Assembly (NCBI GenBank): GCA_034006985.1
Contig: JAVERT010000001.1
Span: 248,001 to 312,000 of the forward strand
Length of the DNA: 64,000 nucleotides
Source: Gudongella sp034006985
GTDB taxonomy: Bacteria > Bacillota > Clostridia > Tissierellales > Tissierellaceae
Direction of reading: 5' to 3'
In this document: piece after piece, positions 52,694 to 62,403 of the stretch
Layout of the letters: every line of letters starts with the position of its first letter
Numbering within the stretch: position 1 is the stretch's first letter
Made by a program: the position numbers and the translations under genes
Notes under the pieces: model-generated
The model's database searches: none
Seen by the model: only the letters and a program-made list of their open reading frames with translations
Told to the model about the DNA's origin: nothing

Positions 52694-55349
52694 ACCAACT
52701 ATCACCTTCTATTATTTCAACCTTAAGTGGAACTCTTAATGAAATAACTTCTTCCATTGTAGTTTTCATCATTTTTTTTACGTATTCTATTTCATCTTTG
52801 TGAGCCTCAATTATCAATTCATCATGTATAGTCAATACAATCTTAGATAATAACTTCTCTTCCTTAAGTTTTTTATATATACATACCATAGCCATTTTAA
52901 TAATATCTGCAGCGCTACCCTGTATCGGCATATTCATCGCTACTCTCTCTCCGAAGGATCTTATATTATAATTCTTTGATTCTAACTCAGGTATATATCT
53001 CCTCCTATTTAACAACGTTTCAACATAACCATCCTCTTTACCTTTTGAAATAGCCTCATCCATGTAAATCTTAACTAGTTTATAATTATTAAAGTAACCA
53101 TCTATATATTTTCTAGCTTCTTTTCTTGAGATACCTATATCTTTTGATAAACTAAAATCTGATATGCCATAAACAATACTAAAATTAATAGCCTTAGCTT
53201 TATACCTTAAATCTAAAGTTACTTCATCTAATGGCACTTCAAAGACTTCTGAAGCTGTTTTGGTGTGTATGTCCTCATCCTTAATAAAAGCTTCCTTCAT
53301 CTTAGGGTCATCAGAAATATGCGCTAATATTCTTAACTCTATCTGTGAATAATCTCCATCCAAAAATCTATAATCAGGACTTTGTGCTATAAACGCTTTA
53401 CGTATTCTTCTACCATCTTCGCTTCTTATTGGTATGTTTTGTAAATTTGGGTCTGTACTTGAAATTCTACCTGTTGATGTTATTGTTTGATTAAATTTTG
53501 AATGAATTCTGCCAGTTCTTTTACTTATCATTGTATTAAGCCCATCTATATAAGTAGATTTAAGCTTAACTATTTGCCTGTATCTCAACACTTTTTCAAT
53601 TATTGGGTGTTTATCTTTTAATGATTCTAGAACTTCTACATCAGTTGAATAACCTGTTTTAGTTTTCTTTACAACGGGTAATTCTAGTCTATCAAATAGG
53701 ATTTCACCGAGTTGTTTTGGTGAGTTTATGTTAAACTCTTCATTTGCAAGTTCATATATTTGTCCTATCAACTTGTTAATCTCATCTTCAAACTCAATAC
53801 CTAGTTCATCTAATTTATTCTTATCGACAAGTACTCCACTATATTCCATATGTGCTAAAACTTCTACTAGAGGCATTTCTATTTCATTAAATAATTCGTC
53901 CATATTTCTATCTTTAATAATGTTTATCATTATGGGTTCTAATTTTACCACAGTCTCCAATATAAATGCAGTATAATTCATCAACTCATCTTTTGAAAGT
54001 TCTTCATATTTCTTTCTCTTTTTCCCCTTACCCAATAGTGCTTCAATATCCGGTCCATAATTTTCGAAGTATTCTTCACTTAAACTATTTATGGATAAAT
54101 TGCTTTGACTAGGATTTATAATATACTCCGCAATTGATGCATCAAATTGCAAATTGTTAATTAGCCAACCCATCTTAATTATTTCTACAATATCAGACTT
54201 GACATCCCAGCTTATTTTTTCTATTTCTTCTGATTGAAATAACTTTTTCAGATTTTCCATTTGCACAAAATCTATCTCATTAATATCACACCAATATATT
54301 TCAAAATTAGGAACTTTAATTCCTAAACCTATCGGATTTTGTTCTATATAATCTTCTCTTGATATAAACTTAAAAGCAAATTTCCCTTCTTTTTTTATAT
54401 CCTCTATTAGTCTGTCCCATTGAGATAAATTAGATATGGATATAATCCCATTTTTATAAGAATTCACATCTACTAAATCCTTTGCTGTATTTGGTAACTT
54501 TGATTTTAAACTCCTAAATTCAAGCTTTTCATATATTTTTGCTAATTCTCCAAAATTTTGTTCTTCAGGCTTTAAATCTTTAATTTCTAAATGAAGTGGT
54601 ACATTAGTTATAATTTCACCTAGTTTTCTACTCAAAAAAGCTATTTGTTTATTATCTTCTAATCTATCATGTAATTTACCAGTAATAGACTCTAAATTCT
54701 CATATACTCCTTCTAATGAACCATATTGCCTTATAAGTTTTAATGCAGTCTTTTCTCCTATACCTGCAATTCCAGGTATATTATCAGACTTATCTCCCAT
54801 TAATCCTTTAACATCAATAAACTCCAATGGTTCGATTTCATATTCATCAATGATTCTCTGTTTGTTATATGTTTCTATTTCTGAAATGCCTTTTTTAGTT
54901 AAAATAACCTTAACATGCTTTTCTGCAAGCTGTAAATAATCTTTATCAGCTGTTACTAATAGAACTTCATAACCTTCATCAGAACCTTTTTTTGCAAATG
55001 TACCTGCTATATCATCGGCCTCATATTTATCCATATCTAAAGTTTTTAGCCCCATGTTTTTTAGAATATCCTTGATTATTGGGAATTGTTGTGACAGTTC
55101 ACTAGGTGTTTTTTCTCTTGTACCTTTGTATTCTTTAAATTGATCATGTCTTATCGTTGGACCTGATCTATCAAAAGCAACACAAATATAATCTGGAGAA
55201 TACTCTTCCCTTATTCTATAAAGCATGCTAAGGAATCCATATACACCTCCAGTGAAAATTCCACCCTTTGTCATTAAAAGCGGTAGTGCATAAAAAGCTC
55301 TGTAAATAAGTGAGCTCCCATCAATTATCATCAATCTATCTTTACTCAT
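52680..55349 (-). CDS. polA: DNA polymerase I
   Basis: Repair and Okazaki-fragment polymerase. The 889-residue protein has an intact 5'-3' nuclease domain (MIDGSSLIYRAFYALP, KYEADDIAGT, GLMGDKSDNIPGIAGIGEKTA). The middle domain (about 300-480) lacks the DxE exonuclease motif; FAFKFISRED stands where FDTE is usual, so proofreading is probably absent. The polymerase domain has DGDYSQIELRILAHIS, RYKAKAINFSIVYG and VLTIHDELIIEAH. GGGAGGGG before ATG. Confidence 0.96.
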   Translation of the reverse strand: MSKDRLMIIDGSSLIYRAFYALPLLMTKGGIFTGGVYGFLSMLYRIREEYSPDYICVAFDRSGPTIRHDQFKEYKGTREKTPSELSQQFPIIKDILKNMGLKTLDMDKYEADDIAGTFAKKGSDEGYEVLLVTADKDYLQLAEKHVKVILTKKGISEIETYNKQRIIDEYEIEPLEFIDVKGLMGDKSDNIPGIAGIGEKTALKLIRQYGSLEGVYENLESITGKLHDRLEDNKQIAFLSRKLGEIITNVPLHLEIKDLKPEEQNFGELAKIYEKLEFRSLKSKLPNTAKDLVDVNSYKNGIISISNLSQWDRLIEDIKKEGKFAFKFISREDYIEQNPIGLGIKVPNFEIYWCDINEIDFVQMENLKKLFQSEEIEKISWDVKSDIVEIIKMGWLINNLQFDASIAEYIINPSQSNLSINSLSEEYFENYGPDIEALLGKGKKRKKYEELSKDELMNYTAFILETVVKLEPIMINIIKDRNMDELFNEIEMPLVEVLAHMEYSGVLVDKNKLDELGIEFEDEINKLIGQIYELANEEFNINSPKQLGEILFDRLELPVVKKTKTGYSTDVEVLESLKDKHPIIEKVLRYRQIVKLKSTYIDGLNTMISKRTGRIHSKFNQTITSTGRISSTDPNLQNIPIRSEDGRRIRKAFIAQSPDYRFLDGDYSQIELRILAHISDDPKMKEAFIKDEDIHTKTASEVFEVPLDEVTLDLRYKAKAINFSIVYGISDFSLSKDIGISRKEARKYIDGYFNNYKLVKIYMDEAISKGKEDGYVETLLNRRRYIPELESKNYNIRSFGERVAMNMPIQGSAADIIKMAMVCIYKKLKEEKLLSKIVLTIHDELIIEAHKDEIEYVKKMMKTTMEEVISLRVPLKVEIIEGDSWYDTK

Positions 55350-55452
55350 TTTTAGCCCCTCCCAATAACTCTATATAATAGTATACATTATGTAGTTTAG
55401 TCCGTAAACATTTTAGACTTATTATGCTATGTTTATTATCAAAATAAAAATA

Positions 55453-55481
55453 TTGATTTTTAATGCTTTCTGTGTTAGTAT
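55453..55481 (+). promoter_or_regulatory. Promoter of tRNA-Leu(CAA)
   Basis: TTGATT (55453-55458), 17-base spacer, TAGTAT (55476-55481), about 18 bases before the tRNA. Between divergent polA and the tRNA. Confidence 0.65.
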
Positions 55482-55498
55482 AGATTTCGTAGCCAGAT

Positions 55499-55585
55499 GC
55501 CGGGGTGATGGAATTGGCAGACGTACTGGACTCAAAATCCAGCGGTGGTGACACCGTGCGGGTTCAAATCCCGCTCCCGGCACCA
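55499..55585 (+). tRNA. tRNA-Leu (anticodon CAA)
   Basis: An 87-base class II tRNA: acceptor GCCGGGG / TCCCGGC, anticodon arm CTGGA-CTCAAAA-TCCAG (CAA, reading UUG), variable arm with GGTGGTGACACC, T-arm GCGGG-TTCAAAT-CCCGC, encoded CCA. One of few plus-strand genes here. Confidence 0.96.
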
Positions 55586-55598
55586 TATTTTTTTAAGT

Positions 55599-55628
55599 TT
55601 AAAAAGACCTTTTAAAGGTCTTTTTTTA
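55599..55628. terminator. Bidirectional terminator between tRNA-Leu and mltG
   Basis: Stem AAAAAGACCTT / AAGGTCTTTTT with long A- and T-runs on both sides (55601-55627). It serves the tRNA on the plus strand and mltG on the minus strand. Confidence 0.88.
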
Positions 55629-56633
55629 TTGTGTTTTTCTGTAATTTTCAACGTTTATAAGATGTTCTGCATAGGTTTTTGCAAACACATGACCATTTTC
55701 CCCCATAACATAATAAAGATACTCATGTTCTTCTGGAAAAAGACTTGCATAAATTGAATTTTTACCAGGATTTGCAATAGGACCAACTGGAATTCCTTTA
55801 TTTCTATAAGTGTTATAAGGATTGTCTTTTTCTAAATCCTCATACAATACTCTAGTCATATGTTCTTTTCCTTCACCAATTCCATATATAACAGTTGCAT
55901 CAATTTGTAATGGCATTCCTAATCTTAATCTATTATAGATTACTCCACTTATTTTCGCTCTTTCTTCATCATTATATGCTTCTCTTTCTATCAATGATGC
56001 TATAGTTAAAATCTGATGTTTATTATATTCGGATTGTGAGAGTTTAACTAACATATCCTCATCCCAAACATCTGCACCTGTTTTATATAGAGTATTGACT
56101 ATTTCTTCTATTGTTTGCTTATTTGAAAAATAATATGTTTCTGGAAACAAATAACCTTCCATGCTAAAATAAATCTCTTCATTGGAATAATTTGAGCTTA
56201 AATTAGCATTGTAGTATTCTTCCGTGGCTTCAATAAACTCATCAAGACTTGATATGCCAGATTCTTCTAATTTGCTAGCAAACTGATATAAAATGAAACC
56301 TTCTGGAAAAGTTACAACAATGGGAACATCTATTTCACCTTGTTGAATAATCTCATAAATATCTTGAATTGTCGAATTCTTTTTAATTGTATATTTACCA
56401 GGCTTTATCTTAGTTGCAATATCCTTACCATTGTATCTAAACCAATATTTACTCTTGATTACCCCATCATTATACAGTTTTGAAGATACTATCCCTAAAG
56501 AATCTCCAGACTCTACAATAAGTATCTCTTCATTTTCATTAAATGTTTCATTTAAATAGCCTGGCAAAAAGAAAAACGCCCCTACACCAGCTATAAGAAT
56601 TAATAAAACTAATACTAAAATCAGTTTTTTCAT
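55626..56633 (-). CDS. mltG: Endolytic transglycosylase MltG
   Basis: Membrane enzyme that cuts nascent glycan strands and helps set their length. The 335-residue protein has an N-terminal helix (LILVLVLLILIAGVGAFFFLPGYL), a LysM-like part (EEILIVESGDSLGIVSSKLY), and the YceG domain. The catalytic Glu is in TIASLIEREAYN, with GVIYNRLRLGMPLQIDATVIYG and YNTYRNKGIPVGPIANPG. Last gene before the convergent terminator. Confidence 0.94.
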   Translation of the reverse strand: MKKLILVLVLLILIAGVGAFFFLPGYLNETFNENEEILIVESGDSLGIVSSKLYNDGVIKSKYWFRYNGKDIATKIKPGKYTIKKNSTIQDIYEIIQQGEIDVPIVVTFPEGFILYQFASKLEESGISSLDEFIEATEEYYNANLSSNYSNEEIYFSMEGYLFPETYYFSNKQTIEEIVNTLYKTGADVWDEDMLVKLSQSEYNKHQILTIASLIEREAYNDEERAKISGVIYNRLRLGMPLQIDATVIYGIGEGKEHMTRVLYEDLEKDNPYNTYRNKGIPVGPIANPGKNSIYASLFPEEHEYLYYVMGENGHVFAKTYAEHLINVENYRKTQ

Positions 56634-56662
56634 AACATGACTCCTTTAGAAAGTAATCTTAA

Positions 56663-57808
56663 CTATATGTCTTTTATATATATCCTATATGTTTTATACT
56701 TTTCCCCACCATACTTTTCTATATCTAATTTCATAGTCGTATTGTAATCCCAGATAGTAGAACCTTCAACAAATTTATATCCTTTTTCAACCGCTGCTTT
56801 GTAAATATGCCAGTATATTGCTGAAGAAACTCCTTTTTTTTGATATTCTGGCACAACAAACAAGACAAAAAATCTAATACTTTTAATTTTATTTTTATAA
56901 TACAAAAATTTAAATATTCCAAAAGGAAACAATCTCCCTTTCATCTTTGATAAAACCTCATTATAATTAGGAAGCGCAATATTAAAACCTACAGGTTCAT
57001 TATCTTCATTCCGAGCAATATATATAAGGTCTGGATCTGCATATGGTATCAATTGTTTAGCTATTAAATCCATTTCTTCATCATTGGGAGGAATAAAGTC
57101 TAACCATTCTGTAGGCATAGCTTTTTCAATTATGATTTTTACATCTTTCATTTCATTAGCTATATTTTGTAAATCAATCCGTTTTAAATTGAATTTATAT
57201 CTCTCCATTGCATATGGAACTATATCTTTATACCTGTCGATATTTTTATTATCGCTTGTGCTTTTATACGCATAAACATCTTCATACTTTTGAAAACCAT
57301 ATTCAGTAAAAAGATTTGGATAATATGGTTTATTATAGGTATTCATTATAAGCGTTGGATCTGTAAAGTTATCTAATAATAAACCCCTATTATCATCTCC
57401 CCCCGGTAGGGAAAGAGGGCCTTTTATTTTTTTCATTCCTCTATCTTGAAGCCACTTTACTACATATTCAAACATTTGATTAGATACATCTTTGTTATCA
57501 ATGCATTCAAAAAGAGAAATATATCCTTCTTTAATATTTTTATTTTCATTTAAATGTTCATTTATACCTACTAATAATCTTCCAACTACTTTGTTATCCT
57601 TTATTGCAACTATCCTTTCATTGGGACCTGATTGATTTAAATAATTATCTTCACCCACAACATATTTTTTGTAATCAGTTTTTAAAGGTGGCACCCATGC
57701 TTTGTCATTTTTATATAAAACATAAGAAAGCTCAACAAAATCATTTAACAAACCTTTATTATTAACTTTTACAACCTTAATATTATCATTAGAGTTCAAA
57801 TATTTCAT
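56663..57808 (-). CDS. GNAT-like acyltransferase domain protein
   Basis: The 381-residue protein (LSYVLYKNDKAWVPPLKTD, PNERIVAIKDNKVVGRLLVGIN, IKGPLSLPGGDDNRGLLLD) resembles a YghO-type family with two GNAT-like folds. The C-terminal FFVLFVVPEYQKKGVSSAIYWHIYKAAVEKGY holds the acetyl-CoA loop (QKKGVSS). The acceptor is unknown. It lies between mltG and lipoate ligase, 11 bases from the latter. Confidence 0.75.
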   Translation of the reverse strand: MKYLNSNDNIKVVKVNNKGLLNDFVELSYVLYKNDKAWVPPLKTDYKKYVVGEDNYLNQSGPNERIVAIKDNKVVGRLLVGINEHLNENKNIKEGYISLFECIDNKDVSNQMFEYVVKWLQDRGMKKIKGPLSLPGGDDNRGLLLDNFTDPTLIMNTYNKPYYPNLFTEYGFQKYEDVYAYKSTSDNKNIDRYKDIVPYAMERYKFNLKRIDLQNIANEMKDVKIIIEKAMPTEWLDFIPPNDEEMDLIAKQLIPYADPDLIYIARNEDNEPVGFNIALPNYNEVLSKMKGRLFPFGIFKFLYYKNKIKSIRFFVLFVVPEYQKKGVSSAIYWHIYKAAVEKGYKFVEGSTIWDYNTTMKLDIEKYGGEKYKTYRIYIKDI

Positions 57809-57819
57809 CTCCTGGTCAT

Positions 57820-58815
57820 TTAATCAAACATAAAGCTTAAAAAATCTTCTTTATTTACATTGCCAAAATAATCACCTATTTCAACCCCATTAAGCATTTG
57901 TTCTATTGACTCCTTATCATACTTGGAGCCTTTCAACTTATTTTCTAATCCAACCACTTCTTTTGTTCCAAAAAAGTCTCCGTATATCTTAGCTTCTTCT
58001 ATAAATCCTGATTTAATTTCTAGCCTTAATTCAATAGAGCCTGATGCAAATCTCTTATAATTCTTCCAGCCAAAATCAGGTGATTCTCCATAGTTCCATT
58101 CCCATTTATTATATCTATTCTCATATAATGCTTGTATCTCTTTTAATTGTTGTAAAGTTAATTTGTATTCTATAGGTGCTTCCTCATTATATTTGAAAAT
58201 ATGGTTTAATAGCATTTTTTTAAACTCCAATATAGAAATATCTTCTGTCATGTGTGGTTTAATATTTGTAACTCTTGATTTAACTGATTTAACACCTTTC
58301 GACTCTATTTTATCAGCTTTTACATTTAGAGCATCCGATAATACTGAAAGGTCGGTATTAAATAGAATCGTACCATGATTTAAAATTCTCTTTTTCCAAA
58401 CGCTTTGAGCTATCCCCGATATTTTTTTCCCATCAAGAGTTAAATCATTTCTTCCAGAGAGCTCTGCCATTATTCCAAACTTCTCTAATGACTTTAGAAT
58501 TGGTATATTTATCTGTCTAAAATCAATTTTCTCTTTTCCAACTGCATTAGTAAAAATTGAGAAATTAAGATTCCCCAAATCTTGATATACAGCTCCTCCT
58601 CCAGTAATTCTTCTAACTACATCTATGTTGTTTTTTTTAATATAATCCCCATTAATCTCTTCAATAGTATTCTGGTTTTTCCCCACAACTATAGTTGGAC
58701 TATTAATCCAAAGATAGACAAAATCCTCATCTCTGGGCAAATTCTTAAAGCAATACTCTTCAAATGCTAAATTATAGTATGGATTATTAGAAAAACTCTC
58801 AATATATTTCATCAA
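57820..58815 (-). CDS. lplA: Lipoate-protein ligase A
   Basis: Attaches scavenged lipoate to carrier proteins such as GcvH or E2 subunits. The 331-residue protein has NPYYNLAFEEYCF, VVGKNQNTIEEIN, VRRITGGGAVYQDLGNLNFSI, LTLDGKKISGIAQ and NHGTILFNTDL, plus the C-terminal accessory domain (KWEWNYGESPDFGWKNYKRF). Seven bases downstream of the beta-CASP gene, so probably cotranscribed. Confidence 0.94.
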   Translation of the reverse strand: MMKYIESFSNNPYYNLAFEEYCFKNLPRDEDFVYLWINSPTIVVGKNQNTIEEINGDYIKKNNIDVVRRITGGGAVYQDLGNLNFSIFTNAVGKEKIDFRQINIPILKSLEKFGIMAELSGRNDLTLDGKKISGIAQSVWKKRILNHGTILFNTDLSVLSDALNVKADKIESKGVKSVKSRVTNIKPHMTEDISILEFKKMLLNHIFKYNEEAPIEYKLTLQQLKEIQALYENRYNKWEWNYGESPDFGWKNYKRFASGSIELRLEIKSGFIEEAKIYGDFFGTKEVVGLENKLKGSKYDKESIEQMLNGVEIGDYFGNVNKEDFLSFMFD

Positions 58816-58822
58816 TACCTCC

Positions 58823-60451
58823 TTATTTACCTACTAATATATTTAAATCCATTAATTGACTTTCTAACTCTAGAAGTCTATTCTTAAGCAAATCATAATT
58901 CGTTTTTAAAAGCTCTTCATCTAGCAAACCTTCAGACTTCTTCATAAGCGAATTAAACTGTTCTTGAATATTTTCCAATTCAAGAGTTATATCTTCTCTT
59001 AATACCTCTGGTTTAAATTCAATATCTGGGTCGGCCTCAATATTATCCATATTTATTTTATAGCTATTACCTATCTTAGGTATTATAGTGTCAAAATGCA
59101 ATTTTTCTTTAATTATATTCGAAAAAATTTCTGCAGTCTCCTTCTCTCCGTGAACTATAAATACTTTTTTTGGTTTTTCCTTAAAATTACTTAACCATTT
59201 TAGCATAAAACTCTGGTCTGCATGAGCCGAAAATCCTTCAAGGTCATATATCTCTAAAGCAACATCTATTTCCTCACCTAGCAATTTTACTTTTTTTACT
59301 CCATCTAATAGTATTCTACCTAAAGTTCCTTGAGCTTGATAACCTACGAAAATCAAACTGTTCTTTGGATCCCATAAATTATGCTTTAAATGATGTCTCA
59401 CTCTTCCTGCTGTAGCCATTCCACTTGCTGATATAATAACTTTAGGGAAATCCGCTTTGTTTAAAGCTATTGACTCTTCAGTACTTCTAATATATTTTAA
59501 ATTATCAAATGTAAATGGATTATCTCCTTTTAAAATCATATCTTGAGTTGCCTCATTAAAAGTCCCTGAATTTTTTTGAAAAACTTCAGTTGCATTTACT
59601 GCCATTGGACTATCAATATATACAGGTATTCTCATAATATCTTCCATCTTATTATATTCATAGTATTTATTCAATTCATATATTAATTCTTGAGTTCTAC
59701 CAACAGCAAATGATGGTATTATAACAGTTCCCCCTCTTTTGGCAGTCTTGTTTATAATATCAATCAGTTTTTCAGTACTCTCCTTAAATGGAGGATGATC
59801 TTTATCCCCATAAGTTGACTCCATAACAAGGTAATCCGCAGAATCTATATATTCAGGTTCACTAATAATCGGTCTTCCAGGCATACCTAAATCTCCTGAA
59901 AAAACAATCTTCGTAGTTTTTTCATCTTCAGTAGCCCAAAGTTCAAGTATCGAAGATCCTAGAATATGACCTGCATCTCTAAATTTAAGTGATATTTCAT
60001 CATTAATATCGATTTTCTGATCATAAAGATAACCCTCAAAATACTTAAGACTCTGCTCTGCATCCGAAATTGTATAAAGTGGTTCTATAGAATCGAGTCC
60101 ACTTCTTTTTCTCTTTTTATTTTCCCATTCTGCATCATATTCTTGTATTTTAGCACTATCTAAAAGCATAACTTCACTTAAATCAAAAGTAGCTTTAGTT
60201 GATAAAATCCTTCCATGAAAACCCTCTTTAACTAACTTAGGTATTCTCCCACTATGATCAATATGAGCGTGTGTTAATATTAGTATATCTATTTGTGCAG
60301 GATCATATGGAAATTCTTTGAAATTTAGCCGTTCCATTTCTTTATTGCCTTGAAACATTCCACAATCAATTAAAATATTATGTTTCTTTGTTTTTAGTAA
60401 ATAATTTGATCCTGTTACCATCTCAGCTGCTCCTAAAAAACTTAAATGCAT
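58823..60451 (-). CDS. MBL-fold beta-CASP metallo-hydrolase (predicted RNase)
   Basis: The 542-residue protein is of the KH-less CPSF73/YSH1-like bacterial class. It has MHLSFLGAAEMVTGSNYLL, metal motif LTHAHIDHSGRIP, RDAGHILGSSILEL and FSGDLG. The beta-CASP region has VIIPSFAVGRTQELIYEL and VIISASGMATAGRVRHHL, then FSAHADQSFML and VHGEKETAEIF. A C-terminal coiled coil (about 490-535) is extra. Start at ATG 60451 behind AAGGAGG. RNA is the likely substrate, by family. Confidence 0.88.
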   Translation of the reverse strand: MHLSFLGAAEMVTGSNYLLKTKKHNILIDCGMFQGNKEMERLNFKEFPYDPAQIDILILTHAHIDHSGRIPKLVKEGFHGRILSTKATFDLSEVMLLDSAKIQEYDAEWENKKRKRSGLDSIEPLYTISDAEQSLKYFEGYLYDQKIDINDEISLKFRDAGHILGSSILELWATEDEKTTKIVFSGDLGMPGRPIISEPEYIDSADYLVMESTYGDKDHPPFKESTEKLIDIINKTAKRGGTVIIPSFAVGRTQELIYELNKYYEYNKMEDIMRIPVYIDSPMAVNATEVFQKNSGTFNEATQDMILKGDNPFTFDNLKYIRSTEESIALNKADFPKVIISASGMATAGRVRHHLKHNLWDPKNSLIFVGYQAQGTLGRILLDGVKKVKLLGEEIDVALEIYDLEGFSAHADQSFMLKWLSNFKEKPKKVFIVHGEKETAEIFSNIIKEKLHFDTIIPKIGNSYKINMDNIEADPDIEFKPEVLREDITLELENIQEQFNSLMKKSEGLLDEELLKTNYDLLKNRLLELESQLMDLNILVGK

Positions 60452-60519
60452 ATTATACCTCCTTGTATTGTCTAAATTTAAAACATTTACACTTATCAAT
60501 TATTATACCACTAAATAAA

Positions 60520-60563
60520 AAAAGTTAACTACTCTAAATACAAGTAATTAACCTTTTTAATTT
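60520..60563 (-). terminator. Terminator of the pot operon
   Basis: Ten-pair minus-strand stem GTTAATTACT / AGTAGTTAAC (60552-60524) followed by seven T, downstream of potD and before the beta-CASP gene. Confidence 0.82.
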
Positions 60564-60566
60564 TTT

Positions 60567-61607
60567 TTATTGTGCGCTTGTTATTTCAGTCCAAATTCTA
60601 TCGTATTCTCCAATTATATCTTTAGGATCCATAAATATTTCTGTGTTTTCCAACTTCTCATTCGATGGGTATGCTACTTCACTATTCTGAACTTCTTCTG
60701 GTAATAATTCAATTGCTTCTGGTATAGGAGATGAATAACCAATATATTCTGCATTCATTGCAGCAATATCAGGTCTTGTCATAAAATTAATAAACTGTTC
60801 TGCAGCCTCTTTATTCTCTGCATTCTTTGGTACTACCATTGCATCAAACCACAGATTTGTTCCTTCTTCTGGAATTACATATTTTAAATCTGAATCTTCT
60901 TCTATCATAGCTGCAGCATCACCAGACCAAACTACTGCAATAGAAGCTTCTCCGCCAATCATAACATCTTTAACTTCATCCCCAAGGTATGCATAGACTA
61001 TTGGTTTTTGTTTAATTAGCTCATCTCTTGCCTCTTCAAGTTCCTCTATACTTCTTGTATTCATTGAATAATGGAGTTTTTTAAGTGCAACAGCCAATGT
61101 ATCTCTTTGGCTATTTAGCATTATTATCTCACCAGCAAACTCTTCATCCCATAAATCAGCCCAAGATGTAAGTTCCCTATCTATCATGCTTGTATTATAA
61201 ATTATGCCCACTGTTCCCCACATATAAGGAACAGAATATAGATTTTTAAGATCATAATCTAGATTTAAAAATCTTTCATCAACACCTTTAATCATAGGAA
61301 TATTATTTAGATCTATTTCAGATAGCAAATCTTCACTTATCATTCTTTCTATCATGTAATCTGAAGGAAAAACTACATCGTAGCTACTCCCACCTTGCTT
61401 CATCTTTACATAAAGGTCTTCATTTGTGGCATAAGTATCATAAATTACCCTTATTCCAGTCTCTTCTTCAAATATTTCTAATACATCAGTATTTATATAC
61501 TCCCCCCAATTATAAACATTTATACTTGGTTTAGATTCTCCACATCCAGATAAAACACTTGTTATAAGCAGCGTTAAAGTTACTAATAAAATCAATCTTT
61601 TTTTCAT
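60567..61607 (-). CDS. potD: Spermidine/putrescine-binding lipoprotein PotD
   Basis: Extracellular polyamine receptor. The 346-residue protein has a lipoprotein signal (LLVTLTLLITSVLSGC), INVYNWGEYINTDVLEIFEEETGIRV, YDVVFPSDYMIERM and a C-terminus IGEYDRIWTEI. It follows potC by four bases; the operon order is potA-B-C-D. Confidence 0.94.
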   Translation of the reverse strand: MKKRLILLVTLTLLITSVLSGCGESKPSINVYNWGEYINTDVLEIFEEETGIRVIYDTYATNEDLYVKMKQGGSSYDVVFPSDYMIERMISEDLLSEIDLNNIPMIKGVDERFLNLDYDLKNLYSVPYMWGTVGIIYNTSMIDRELTSWADLWDEEFAGEIIMLNSQRDTLAVALKKLHYSMNTRSIEELEEARDELIKQKPIVYAYLGDEVKDVMIGGEASIAVVWSGDAAAMIEEDSDLKYVIPEEGTNLWFDAMVVPKNAENKEAAEQFINFMTRPDIAAMNAEYIGYSSPIPEAIELLPEEVQNSEVAYPSNEKLENTEIFMDPKDIIGEYDRIWTEITSAQ

Positions 61608-61611
61608 TTAA

Positions 61612-62403
61612 TTACCTTCTTTCTTCAATCAATTTTTCTGTTTTCTCACTTCTATAATTAATAATTAATAGCAGTACTATCATAAAAATAAACATCAATG
61701 TTGATAATGCATTTATTATTGGGTTAATACCCTTTCTTGCCATTGAATAAATATATATGCTTAAATTTGATATCCCATGTCCAGTTGTAAAAAAGCTAAT
61801 TACAAAATCATCAATGGACAAAGTAAAAGCAAGTAATGCACCAGTGATTATACCTGGTAAAATTTGCGGAATTATAATCTTTCTCAAAGAATAAAATGGA
61901 GTTGCACCTAAATCCATTGCTGCTTCTGCCAAGTAAACATTCATTTGTTTTAGTTTTGGTAAAATTGATAGAATAACATATGGCACTGAGAAAGTAATAT
62001 GTGCTAGTAGCAATGAAAATAATCCAAAATTAATATGAGCCAATCTGAAAAGCGCCATTAATGCTACTGCAGTAACAATATCTGGATTTAATACTGGCAA
62101 ATAATTAAGATTTAATATCACTTTTTTATTTAGCCCTCTCATTCCATGTATCCCAATAGCCGCAAAAGTCCCTAACACTGTGGAAATAATAGAAGAGCTT
62201 AGTGCAATAATCAAAGTATAATATAGTGCTCTTAAAGCTTCTTTGTTTTTGAATAATTCATAATACCACTTAAGTGTAAAACCGTTCCAAGAACCTCTCA
62301 ATTTCGAATCATTAAAAGAATAAATAATTAAGACTATTATTGGAGCGTAAAGAAATATAAAAACCAAAATTGCGTAAAATCTTTTTAAATTCTTATTTAC
62401 CAT
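61612..62403 (-). CDS. potC: Spermidine/putrescine ABC permease PotC
   Basis: Inner-membrane permease. The 263-residue protein has six helices and the ATPase-contact EAAMDLGATPFYSLRKIIIPQILPGI (EAA loop). It overlaps the end of potB by seven bases. Pairs with PotB. Confidence 0.94.
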   Translation of the reverse strand: MVNKNLKRFYAILVFIFLYAPIIVLIIYSFNDSKLRGSWNGFTLKWYYELFKNKEALRALYYTLIIALSSSIISTVLGTFAAIGIHGMRGLNKKVILNLNYLPVLNPDIVTAVALMALFRLAHINFGLFSLLLAHITFSVPYVILSILPKLKQMNVYLAEAAMDLGATPFYSLRKIIIPQILPGIITGALLAFTLSIDDFVISFFTTGHGISNLSIYIYSMARKGINPIINALSTLMFIFMIVLLLIINYRSEKTEKLIEERR

